Source of the DNA: Mycobacterium heidelbergense | Lineage (GTDB): Bacteria > Actinomycetota > Actinomycetes > Mycobacteriales > Mycobacteriaceae | Length of the DNA stretch: 64,000 nucleotides | Assembly: GCF_010730745.1 (NCBI RefSeq) | Contig: NZ_AP022615.1 | Location: 1,364,001-1,428,000, forward strand | Direction of reading: 5' to 3' | In this document: positions 58,090 to 64,000 of the stretch, piece after piece | How the letters are laid out: each line of letters opens with the position of its first letter | How positions within the stretch are numbered: the stretch's first letter is position 1 | Program-made: the position numbers and the translations under genes | The notes under the pieces: model-generated | Seen by the model: only the letters and a program-made list of their open reading frames with translations | Told to the model about the DNA's origin: nothing | Databases searched by the model: none

Positions 58090-60192
58090 ATGACGTCTGA
58101 AACCGCCGCCGCCGAAAACAACGATGACCCCTACCTGTGGCTCGAGGAGGTCACCGGCGACGAGGCGCTGGCCTGGGTGCGCGCGCGCAACGAACCCACG
58201 CTGGCGGAATTCGGCGGTGCGGAGTTCGAGCGGATGCGCGCCGAGGCCCTCGAGGTGCTCGACACCGACGCCCGGATTCCCTATGTGGTGCGCCGCGGCG
58301 AGTACCTCTACAACTTCTGGCGCGACGCCGCCAACCCGCGCGGGCTGTGGCGGCGCACCACGCTGGACGGCTACCGCACCGACTCCCCGGACTGGGACGT
58401 GCTGATCGATGTCGATGAACTGGGGCGAGCCGACGACGAGAAATGGGTGTGGGCGGGCGCCGGCGTCATCGAGCCCGACCACACCCGCGCGCTGATCGGG
58501 CTGTCCCGTGGCGGCTCGGACGCGTCCATCGTGCGCGAATTCGACATGGCGACACGCGAATTCGTCGCCGGCGGGTTCGAGCTGCCGGAGGCCAAGTCAC
58601 AGATCGCCTGGGCCGATCCGGATACCGTGTTGGTGGGCACCGACTTCGGCGCCGGCTCGCTGACCGAGTCCGGCTACCCGCGGGTGATCAAGCGGTGGCG
58701 ACGGGGCACGCCGCTGGCTGACGCCGAGACCGTTTTCGAGGGCGCCCGCGCCGACGTCCGCGTCTCGGCGTCGGTGGACCGGACGCCCGGATTCGAGCGC
58801 ACCCTGGTGCTGCGGGCCCTCGACTTCTGGAACGACGAGGTCTACGAGCTGCGGGGCCCGGAGCTGATCCGCATCGACGCCCCCACCGACGCCGGCGTGT
58901 CGATACACCGCGAGTGGTTATTGATCGAGCTGCGCAGCGACTGGCACTTCCGCGACGAGGCGTACACCGCGGGCTCGCTGCTGGCGGCCGACTATAACGA
59001 ATTCCTCGCCGGCACAGCGCAATTGCGGGTGGTGTTCGAGCCGGACGCGCACACCGCCCTGAACCACTACGCGTGGACGAAGGACCGCCTGCTGATCGTC
59101 ACCCTGGCCGACGTGGCCAGCCGCGTGGAGATCGCCACGCCGCCTTCGCGTGACGACCCGTCCCCCGCAAACGGGAGGTACCCCCAGCGCCCTTCGTCGC
59201 GCTTGCGATCGTCACGGGGCGCGTGGCGGCGCGAACCCCAGCCGGGCCTTCCGGCCGCGACCAACACCGTCATCGCCGCCGCCGACGACACCGGCGACGA
59301 GTTCTTCCTCGACTCCAGCGGATTCGTCGCGCCCTCGCGCCTGATGCGCGGCACCGACGACGGGAAGCTGGAATCGATCAAGTCCGCGCCGGCCTTCTTC
59401 GACGCCGAAAACATGTCCGTAACACAGCATTTCGTGGCGTCGAAGGATGGCACGCCGATCCCCTACTTCGTCGTGCGGCCCGCCGGCGCCGACGGCCCCG
59501 GGCCCACCCTGCTGAGCGGGTACGGCGGATTCGAGGTGTCGCGAACACCCGGGTACGACGGCGTGCTGGGCCGGCTGTGGCTGGCCCGCGGGGGCACCTA
59601 CGCGGTGGCCAACATCCGCGGCGGCGGCGAATACGGGCCCGGCTGGCACACCCAGGCGATGCGCGAGAACCGCCACAAGGTGGCCGAGGACTTCGCCGCG
59701 GTGGCAACCGATTTGGTGGATCGCGGGATCACGACGGTGGGGCAGCTGGGCGCGCGGGGCGGCAGCAACGGCGGGCTGCTGATGGGCATCATGCTCACCA
59801 AATATCCCGAAAGGTTCGGCGCGCTGGTCTGCGACGTGCCGCTGCTGGACATGAAGCGCTACCACCTGCTGCTGGCCGGGGCCTCGTGGGTGGCCGAGTA
59901 CGGCGATCCAGACCACCCGGACGATTGGGCATTCATCTCCGAATACTCTCCGTACCAAAACATTTCGACGGGCCGCGACTACCCGCCGGTGCTGTTCACC
60001 ACGTCCACCCGCGACGACCGCGTGCACCCCGGCCATGCCCGCAAGATGACGGCGGCGCTCGAGGCCGCCGGCCATCCGGTCTGGTACTACGAAAACATCG
60101 AGGGCGGCCACGCCGGCGCCGCCGACAACGAGCAAGTCGCGTTCAAGTCGGCGCTGAGCTACTCGTTTTTATGGCGGACGCTGGGCACTTGA
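58090..60192 (+). CDS. Prolyl oligopeptidase-family serine peptidase (Rv0457c-like)
   Basis: Peptidase of 700 residues: N-terminal beta-propeller (about 60-420), then an alpha/beta hydrolase. It begins with DDPYLWLEEVTGDEALAWV, the S9 family start. The triad is visible in GARGGSNGGLLMG (Ser559), TRDDRVHPGHARKM (Asp) and EGGHAGAADNEQ (His674). An insertion of about 27 residues near the propeller end (from PSRDDPSPANG to AWRRE) is due to an inserted hairpin repeat and is not expected in homologues. ATG 58090 or 58081 may start it. Confidence 0.9.
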   Translation: MTSETAAAENNDDPYLWLEEVTGDEALAWVRARNEPTLAEFGGAEFERMRAEALEVLDTDARIPYVVRRGEYLYNFWRDAANPRGLWRRTTLDGYRTDSPDWDVLIDVDELGRADDEKWVWAGAGVIEPDHTRALIGLSRGGSDASIVREFDMATREFVAGGFELPEAKSQIAWADPDTVLVGTDFGAGSLTESGYPRVIKRWRRGTPLADAETVFEGARADVRVSASVDRTPGFERTLVLRALDFWNDEVYELRGPELIRIDAPTDAGVSIHREWLLIELRSDWHFRDEAYTAGSLLAADYNEFLAGTAQLRVVFEPDAHTALNHYAWTKDRLLIVTLADVASRVEIATPPSRDDPSPANGRYPQRPSSRLRSSRGAWRREPQPGLPAATNTVIAAADDTGDEFFLDSSGFVAPSRLMRGTDDGKLESIKSAPAFFDAENMSVTQHFVASKDGTPIPYFVVRPAGADGPGPTLLSGYGGFEVSRTPGYDGVLGRLWLARGGTYAVANIRGGGEYGPGWHTQAMRENRHKVAEDFAAVATDLVDRGITTVGQLGARGGSNGGLLMGIMLTKYPERFGALVCDVPLLDMKRYHLLLAGASWVAEYGDPDHPDDWAFISEYSPYQNISTGRDYPPVLFTTSTRDDRVHPGHARKMTAALEAAGHPVWYYENIEGGHAGAADNEQVAFKSALSYSFLWRTLGT
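59149..59216. repeat. Hairpin repeat inserted in the prolyl oligopeptidase gene
   Basis: Outer arms CGTGACGA (59149-59156) and TCGTCACG (59209-59216) are inverted copies. Inside, 59160-59187 starts GTCCCCCGCAAACGGG and ends AGGTACCCCCAG, with stem CCCG-CAAA-CGGG. The reverse complement of this inner block matches the cmaA2 block in 25 of 28 positions. The inserted stretch stays in frame. Confidence 0.75.
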
Positions 60193-60245
60193 CCTATGAC
60201 GATCCGGCGCCGCGGCACACGCTGCCACGTCGCACCAAACCGAAG

Positions 60246-60281
60246 GGTAGATCATACCGTGTGTAAGGTACCATCTACCTT
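60246..60281. promoter_or_regulatory. Inverted repeats directly before vapB
   Basis: AAGGTA (60265-60270) and TACCTT (60276-60281) flank CCATC and end at the vapB ATG. A second pair, GGTAGAT (60246-60252) and ATCTACC (60273-60279), overlaps it. Symmetry at the start of a toxin-antitoxin operon fits the autoregulatory VapBC operator. Confidence 0.6.
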
Positions 60282-60542
60282 ATGGCTCTGAATATCAAGG
60301 ACCCCGAGGTCGACCGGCTAGCCACGGAGCTCGCCGCCCGCCTTCACACCAACAAGACCGGCGCCATTCGCCATGCCCTCAACGCCCAACTGGCGCTACT
60401 GCAAGCGCACGCCGGCTACCGCGAGGAGCGGCTCCTCGACATCATGCGCACCGAAATATGGCCGCTGCTCACCGACCGCACCCCCGTGACCAAACGTGAA
60501 CGCGAGGAAATCCTGGGCTACGACCCCGAGATCGGAGTGTGA
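60282..60542 (+). CDS. vapB: VapB-type antitoxin
   Basis: Protein of 86 residues of the PSK-type (Rv0623-like) antitoxin family: MALNIKDPEVDRLATELAAR is the N-terminal beta strand and helix for DNA binding, KTGAIRHALNAQLALLQ the second helix, and the C-terminal part (REEILGYDPEIGV) should wrap the toxin. It neutralises VapC and, with it, represses the operon through the inverted repeats at its start. The toxin gene follows after 9 nt. Confidence 0.88.
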   Translation: MALNIKDPEVDRLATELAARLHTNKTGAIRHALNAQLALLQAHAGYREERLLDIMRTEIWPLLTDRTPVTKREREEILGYDPEIGV

Positions 60543-60551
60543 AAGGCCCCG

Positions 60552-60977
60552 ATGATCATCGACACCAGCGCCGTCCTGGCGCTCATTCAAGACGAGCAGC
60601 CGCACGCCGTAGAGGTCGTCGCGGCCCTGGCCGGCGCGCGTGACCCGGTGATGTCGGCGCCGACCGTCGCGGAATGTCTGATCGTCTTGACCGCCCGCCA
60701 TGGGCCCGTCGCGCGCACCATCTTTGAGCGTCTTCGCACCGAAATCGACTTGGATATAGCGGATTTCACCAACGAACATGCAGCCGCCGCGCAACGCGCG
60801 TTCTTGCGGTACGGCAAGGGCCGCCATCCTGCAGCCCTCAACTTCGGCGACTGCATGACCTACGCCGCGGCCCAAATCAGCCACCAACCGCTCCTGGCGG
60901 TCGGCAACGACTTCCCGCGCACCGACCTCGAGTTCAACGGTGGCGTCATCGGCTACTGGCCGATCCCAGCTGCTTGA
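60552..60977 (+). CDS. vapC: VapC-type PIN-domain ribonuclease toxin
   Basis: PIN-domain toxin of 141 residues. The acidic active site is MIIDTSAVLALIQDE (Asp4), TVAECLIVLTAR (Glu41), LNFGDCMTYAAAQ (Asp100) and AVGNDFPRTDLE (Asp120). It cleaves RNA, often tRNA or rRNA, when freed from VapB. All four acidic positions are present, so it should be active. In M. tuberculosis the corresponding spot holds mazEF1, a different toxin type. Confidence 0.9.
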   Translation: MIIDTSAVLALIQDEQPHAVEVVAALAGARDPVMSAPTVAECLIVLTARHGPVARTIFERLRTEIDLDIADFTNEHAAAAQRAFLRYGKGRHPAALNFGDCMTYAAAQISHQPLLAVGNDFPRTDLEFNGGVIGYWPIPAA

Positions 60978-61008
60978 CACCCGCAGCCGCGGCGGCTTGC
61001 CTGCTGTC

Positions 61009-61923
61009 ATGCCGACATCGCACTTCGAAACACTGCTGTACACGACGGCCGGCCCGGTCGCCACCATCACGTTGAACCGACCCGAGCAGCTCAACACCAT
61101 CGTCCCGCCCATGCCCGACGAGATCGAGGCGGCCGTCGGGCTGGCCGAGCGGGACCACGACATCAAGGTCATCGTGTTGCGGGGCGCCGGCCGCGCCTTC
61201 TCCGGCGGCTACGACTTCGGCGGCGGCTTCCGGCACTGGGGCGAGTCGATGATGACCGACGGTCGGTGGGACCCGGGCAAGGACTTCGCCATGGTCAGCG
61301 CCCGCGAGACGGGGCCGACGCAGAAGTTCATGGCCATCTGGCGGGCGTCCAAGCCGGTGATCGCCCAGGTGCACGGCTGGTGCGTCGGCGGGGCCAGCGA
61401 CTACGCGCTGTGCGCCGACATCGTCATCGCCAGCGACGACGCCGTGATCGGCACCCCGTACAGCCGGATGTGGGGGGCCTACCTGACCGGCATGTGGCTG
61501 TATCGGCTGAGTCTGGCCAGGGTCAAGTGGCACTCGCTGACGGGCCGGCCGCTGACCGGCGCGCAGGCCGCCGAAGTCGAGCTGATCAACGAGGCCGTGC
61601 CGTTCGAGCGGTTGGAAGCTCGCGTGGCCGAGATCGCCGCCGACCTGGCGCGAATTCCGTTGTCGCAGTTGCGGGCGCAAAAGCTGATCGTCAACCAGGC
61701 CTACGAGAACATGGGCCTGGCGTCCACGCAGACGCTCGGCGGCATCCTCGACGGCCTGATGCGCAACACCCCCGAGGCGCTCGATTTCGTCGAGACCGCC
61801 AAGACCCGGGGCGTGCGCGCGGCGGTCGAGCACCGCGACGGTCCGTTCGGCGATTACAGCCAGGCGCCGCCCGAGCTGCGGCCGGACCCGGCGCACGTCA
61901 TCGTGCCTGATCGCGATGGATAG
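61009..61923 (+). CDS. echA2: Enoyl-CoA hydratase/isomerase-family protein EchA2
   Basis: Crotonase-fold protein of 304 residues, the length of Rv0456c. TTAGPVATITLNRPEQLNTI starts it, VIVLRGAGRAFSGGYDFGGG and VHGWCVGGASDYALCADIVI form the oxyanion holes. The catalytic Glu positions of true hydratases are not clearly matched (GTPYSRMWG), so its reaction may be different. ATG 61009, chosen by family length, lies 31 nt after vapC. Downstream lies the Rv0455c homologue, 65 nt away. Confidence 0.9.
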   Translation: MPTSHFETLLYTTAGPVATITLNRPEQLNTIVPPMPDEIEAAVGLAERDHDIKVIVLRGAGRAFSGGYDFGGGFRHWGESMMTDGRWDPGKDFAMVSARETGPTQKFMAIWRASKPVIAQVHGWCVGGASDYALCADIVIASDDAVIGTPYSRMWGAYLTGMWLYRLSLARVKWHSLTGRPLTGAQAAEVELINEAVPFERLEARVAEIAADLARIPLSQLRAQKLIVNQAYENMGLASTQTLGGILDGLMRNTPEALDFVETAKTRGVRAAVEHRDGPFGDYSQAPPELRPDPAHVIVPDRDG

Positions 61924-61988
61924 TGAGATGGACTACGAATGTGGCCCACCCGTGCGCCGGCGCCGCAAAAAGTGTTACGGTAGCGACT

Positions 61989-62453
61989 ATGTCTCGGCCG
62001 AGTTCCAGCCTGCGTGCAGGCGTCGTTTTTTCTGCCTTTCTCCTAGCTTTGAGCATCGCCGCCGCGATCTTCCCCAAGACCGCCGCGGCCGATTCCACGG
62101 AAGACTTCCCGATTCCCCGGCGGATGATCGCCACCACCTGCGACGCCGAGCAGATATTGGCGGCCACCAGGGACACCAGCCCGGTGTACTACCAGCGCTA
62201 CATGATCGACTTCAACAACCACCCCAACGTCCAGCAGGCGACCATCGACAAGATCCACTGGTTCTACTCGCTATCGCCGGAGGGTCGCCGCGATTATTCC
62301 GAGCACTTCTACGACGGCGGCGTCGATCCGCTGTGGCTGGCCTGGCCCAACCACTTCAAGATCTTCTTCAACAACAAGGGCGTCGTCGCCAAGTCCACCG
62401 ACGCGTGCAACCAATACCCGCCCGGCGACATGTCGGTGTGGAACTGGTCCTAG
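61989..62453 (+). CDS. Secreted siderophore-export accessory protein (Rv0455c-like)
   Basis: Exported protein of 154 residues. Signal peptide at 1-33 (SLRAGVVFSAFLLALSIAAA then FPKTAAA with the cleavage site). The mature part begins DSTEDFPIPRRMIATTCDAE and ends TDACNQYPPGDMSVWNWS; its two cysteines can form the reported disulfide link. Rv0455c was described as essential for siderophore secretion together with MmpL4/MmpL5. The adjacent mmpL gene at the window edge fits this role. Confidence 0.87.
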   Translation: MSRPSSSLRAGVVFSAFLLALSIAAAIFPKTAAADSTEDFPIPRRMIATTCDAEQILAATRDTSPVYYQRYMIDFNNHPNVQQATIDKIHWFYSLSPEGRRDYSEHFYDGGVDPLWLAWPNHFKIFFNNKGVVAKSTDACNQYPPGDMSVWNWS

Positions 62454-62461
62454 ACCACGCC

Positions 62462-62476
62462 CGGGCGCTGCGCCCG
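62462..62476. terminator. Short GC hairpin after the Rv0455c homologue
   Basis: CGGGCG (62462-62467), loop CTG, CGCCCG (62471-62476). It lies 8 nt after the stop codon. The following sequence to 62730 is AT-rich and holds no other gene. Confidence 0.5.
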
Positions 62477-62730
62477 CTCGGGTCTTGCTGCGCTTGCGAA
62501 TTGACCCTGGCCTTTATTCGCCGGCGAGTTTAAGATTTGCCCTTGGTGGGTATCGCTTTTCTTTCCCGATTAGGCGACAAATCAATACCTCTTGACTGGT
62601 TATTCGGCGCACAGTTCCCGGAGACCACGGCTCAACCAGGACCACAACATGCACATCACCGCCGCTGCGAATGGCGAAAATTGGACAGAGGCCGGCTCGT
62701 GCCGGGATGCTGTGCCGCAGTGAGGAAACG

Positions 62731-63075
62731 ATGACCACTGTGGACCCCCAGTCGGCCAGCCAGATCCCGGACGCGCTGGCCGCACTCGACTGGCACGAGA
62801 TCACGTGCCAATCCGAAACCGGCTGCGCCAACCTGGCGACGCACGTCGTGTACCGGCACGCCGTCGACGAATGCAACCGGCCAAACCTCGACCCGTCCGG
62901 AAACATCGTCGACATCCTGTGCATCCGCTGCGTGCGCCGGCTCAAGGCCGAAGTCCTGCAGCAGGTGGACCGAATCAGCCGGTGCCCCGGCGGCTACTGC
63001 CTGACCTGCGGGGCGCCGGTGCACAAGCTGAGCGACATCATGCGCAAAATGGTGCAGTTGCGCAGCTACGCCTGA
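62731..63075 (+). CDS. Cys-rich conserved hypothetical protein
   Basis: Soluble protein of 114 residues. It has many Cys/His positions: WHEITCQSETGCANLATHVV, YRHAVDECNRP, IVDILCIRCVRRLKAEVL and ISRCPGGYCLTCGAPVHKLS. The CxxC pairs suggest one or two zinc sites (zinc-ribbon-like). GAGGAAACG lies just before the ATG. I do not recognise the family. It lies between the Rv0455c homologue and the mmpL gene, which points the other way. Confidence 0.7.
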   Translation: MTTVDPQSASQIPDALAALDWHEITCQSETGCANLATHVVYRHAVDECNRPNLDPSGNIVDILCIRCVRRLKAEVLQQVDRISRCPGGYCLTCGAPVHKLSDIMRKMVQLRSYA

Positions 63076-63101
63076 TTCGCTCGACCCGCCCCCGGTAATG
63101 C

Positions 63102-63137
63102 CTCAGTAACCCCAGTAACCTCAGCAATCTCAGTAAT
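63102..63137. repeat. 9-bp repeat across the mmpL stop codon
   Basis: Four consecutive 9-bp units: CTCAGTAAC, CCCAGTAAC, CTCAGCAAT, CTCAGTAAT. The last overlaps the stop of the mmpL gene (63130-63132). Confidence 0.8.
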
Positions 63138-64000
63138 GAGGCGCGCTCACCGGGAACCGGTCGGTGTCGGCCGCGCCGGCGTCGCGAGAGCGGGGTTCCT
63201 CGGGCGACAGCAGGGCCCGGACGGCCGGGCGGGGCCCGTAGGGCCGAAGCATCTGGCTTGCGGGGCGGGTGCGCACCTGTGTCGGCCACCAGAACCAGCG
63301 CCCCATCAGCGCGGCGACGGACGGCATCATGAACGAGCGCACGATCAGGGTGTCGAACAACAGGCCCAGGGCGATGGTGGTACCCACCTGCCCCATGACC
63401 TTCAGATCGCTGGCCACGAAGGACGCCATGGTGGCGGCGAACACCAGACCGGCGGAGGTCACCACGGCGCCGGTGCCGGCCATCGAGCGGATGATGCCGG
63501 TCTTGATGCCGGCATGGATCTCCTCCTTGAAGCGGGATACCAGCAGCAGGTTGTAGTCGGAGCCCACCGCCAACAGCAGGATGACCGACATCGCGAGCAC
63601 CATCCAGTGCAGCTCGAAGCCGATGATGTCCTGCCACACCAGCACGGAAAGCCCGAACGACGCACCCAACGAGATCAGCACGGTGCCCACGATGGTGACC
63701 GCGGCGACCAGGCTTCGGGTGATGATCAGCATGATGATCAAAATCAGGCAGGCCGCGGAGATGCCGGCGATCATGAGGTCGTACTTGGATCCGTCGCGCA
63801 TGTCCTTGTACACGGCGGCGGTGCCGCCGAGCCAGATCTTGGCGCCCTCCAGCGGGGTGCCCTTGATGGCTTCCTTCGCCGCTTTCTTGATCGGATCGAC
63901 GTGCGAAATCCCTTCGGGGGTAGCCGGATCCCCCTCATGGGAGATGATGAACCGGGCCGCGTGCCCGTCCGGCGACAGGAACATCTTCAGGCCCCGCTTG
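63130..64000 (-). CDS. MmpL-family RND transporter, C-terminal part (runs off the window)
   Basis: The last 290 or so codons of an MmpL membrane transporter; the 5' part lies beyond base 64000. It shows the end of the second periplasmic domain (FLSPDGHAARFIISHEGDPA, ISHVDPIKKAAKEAIKGTPL) and the last membrane helices (DLMIAGISAACLILIIMLII, LLAVGSDYNLLLVSRFKEEI with the GSDYN proton-relay motif, IGFELHWMVLAMSVILLLAV). The short tail ASQMLRPYGPRPAVRALLSP is of the MmpL4/5 type. MmpL4 exports siderophores. In M. tuberculosis the mmpL4 gene would point the other way relative to the Rv0455c homologue. Confidence 0.9.
   Translation of the reverse strand, partial: KRGLKMFLSPDGHAARFIISHEGDPATPEGISHVDPIKKAAKEAIKGTPLEGAKIWLGGTAAVYKDMRDGSKYDLMIAGISAACLILIIMLIITRSLVAAVTIVGTVLISLGASFGLSVLVWQDIIGFELHWMVLAMSVILLLAVGSDYNLLLVSRFKEEIHAGIKTGIIRSMAGTGAVVTSAGLVFAATMASFVASDLKVMGQVGTTIALGLLFDTLIVRSFMMPSVAALMGRWFWWPTQVRTRPASQMLRPYGPRPAVRALLSPEEPRSRDAGAADTDRFPVSAPHY

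Overview
The window is a high-GC chromosomal segment from a slow-growing Mycobacterium, most likely of the M. avium/M. intracellulare group. The genus rests on gene order: read from left to right it follows the M. tuberculosis H37Rv order from Rv0523c down to Rv0455c in reverse orientation, and it carries mycolic-acid, mycothiol, heparin-binding-haemagglutinin and MmpL genes. The species group is an inference from locus content and repeat style, not a proof.

Region by region. 0.1-7.3 kb: F420-type nitroreductase-like protein, amino-acid permease, a lone SsuD-type flavin monooxygenase, Tat-exported esterase, SGNH hydrolase, membrane acyltransferase and an anti-anti-sigma factor. 7.2-13.2 kb: two small membrane proteins, then the haem operon hemA-hemC-hemD-hemB. 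13.3-14.3 kb: a glutaredoxin-like protein and a pair of WXG100 proteins where M. tuberculosis has mmpS2/mmpL2. 14.4-19.2 kb: serB1, hadD, cmaA2, a PlsC-type acyltransferase, galE2 and the 33-residue ribosomal protein bS22. 19.3-24.4 kb: BldC-like regulator, proC, a thioesterase-like protein, a sugar-isomerase-like protein, a membrane protein and ppx1, followed by a 57-bp tandem repeat. 24.6-31.7 kb: Rv0495c homologue, regX3-senX3, gpm1, a YbjN protein, mshA and a ROK regulator. 31.8-41.3 kb: SDR, L,D-transpeptidase lprQ, murB, nitrilase, deoC, hbhA, an XRE regulator with a perfect palindrome upstream, and a DUF445 protein. 41.4-46 kb: madR, an extra UbiA prenyltransferase, pcaA, umaA and fadB2. 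46-47.7 kb: an IS110-type element with a frameshifted transposase. 47.8-54 kb: aceA (icl), Rv0466 homologue, ramB, a CMD-family protein and lpdC. 54-55.1 kb: an intact IS982-type element whose end lies 8 bp upstream of the lpdC start. 55.1-64 kb: small membrane proteins, DUF779 plus aldehyde dehydrogenase, prolyl oligopeptidase, vapBC, echA2, an Rv0455c homologue, a Cys-rich protein and the 3' end of an mmpL gene that runs off the window.

How the genes fit together. The haem genes form one compact operon (gaps of 4, 11 and 85 nt). Mycolic-acid modification is concentrated here: HadD, three paralogous SAM-dependent mycolate methyltransferases (CmaA2, PcaA, UmaA) and the desaturase regulator MadR. 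Envelope biology continues with MurB, LprQ and HbhA. Carbon use is represented by isocitrate lyase, its regulator RamB, FadB2, EchA2 and Lpd. SenX3-RegX3 and Ppx1 tie the region to phosphate and polyphosphate physiology, and MshA makes the first committed step of mycothiol.

Notable structure. A 28-nt hairpin repeat lies in frame inside both cmaA2 and the prolyl oligopeptidase gene. There is a 57-bp tandem repeat between ppx1 and its divergent neighbour. A nested inverted repeat lies 4 nt from the hemB start codon. Both insertion sequences sit in metabolically important intergenic regions. A vapBC pair occupies the place of mazEF1. Comparisons with M. tuberculosis are from memory of published gene order, lengths and sequences, not from a search.
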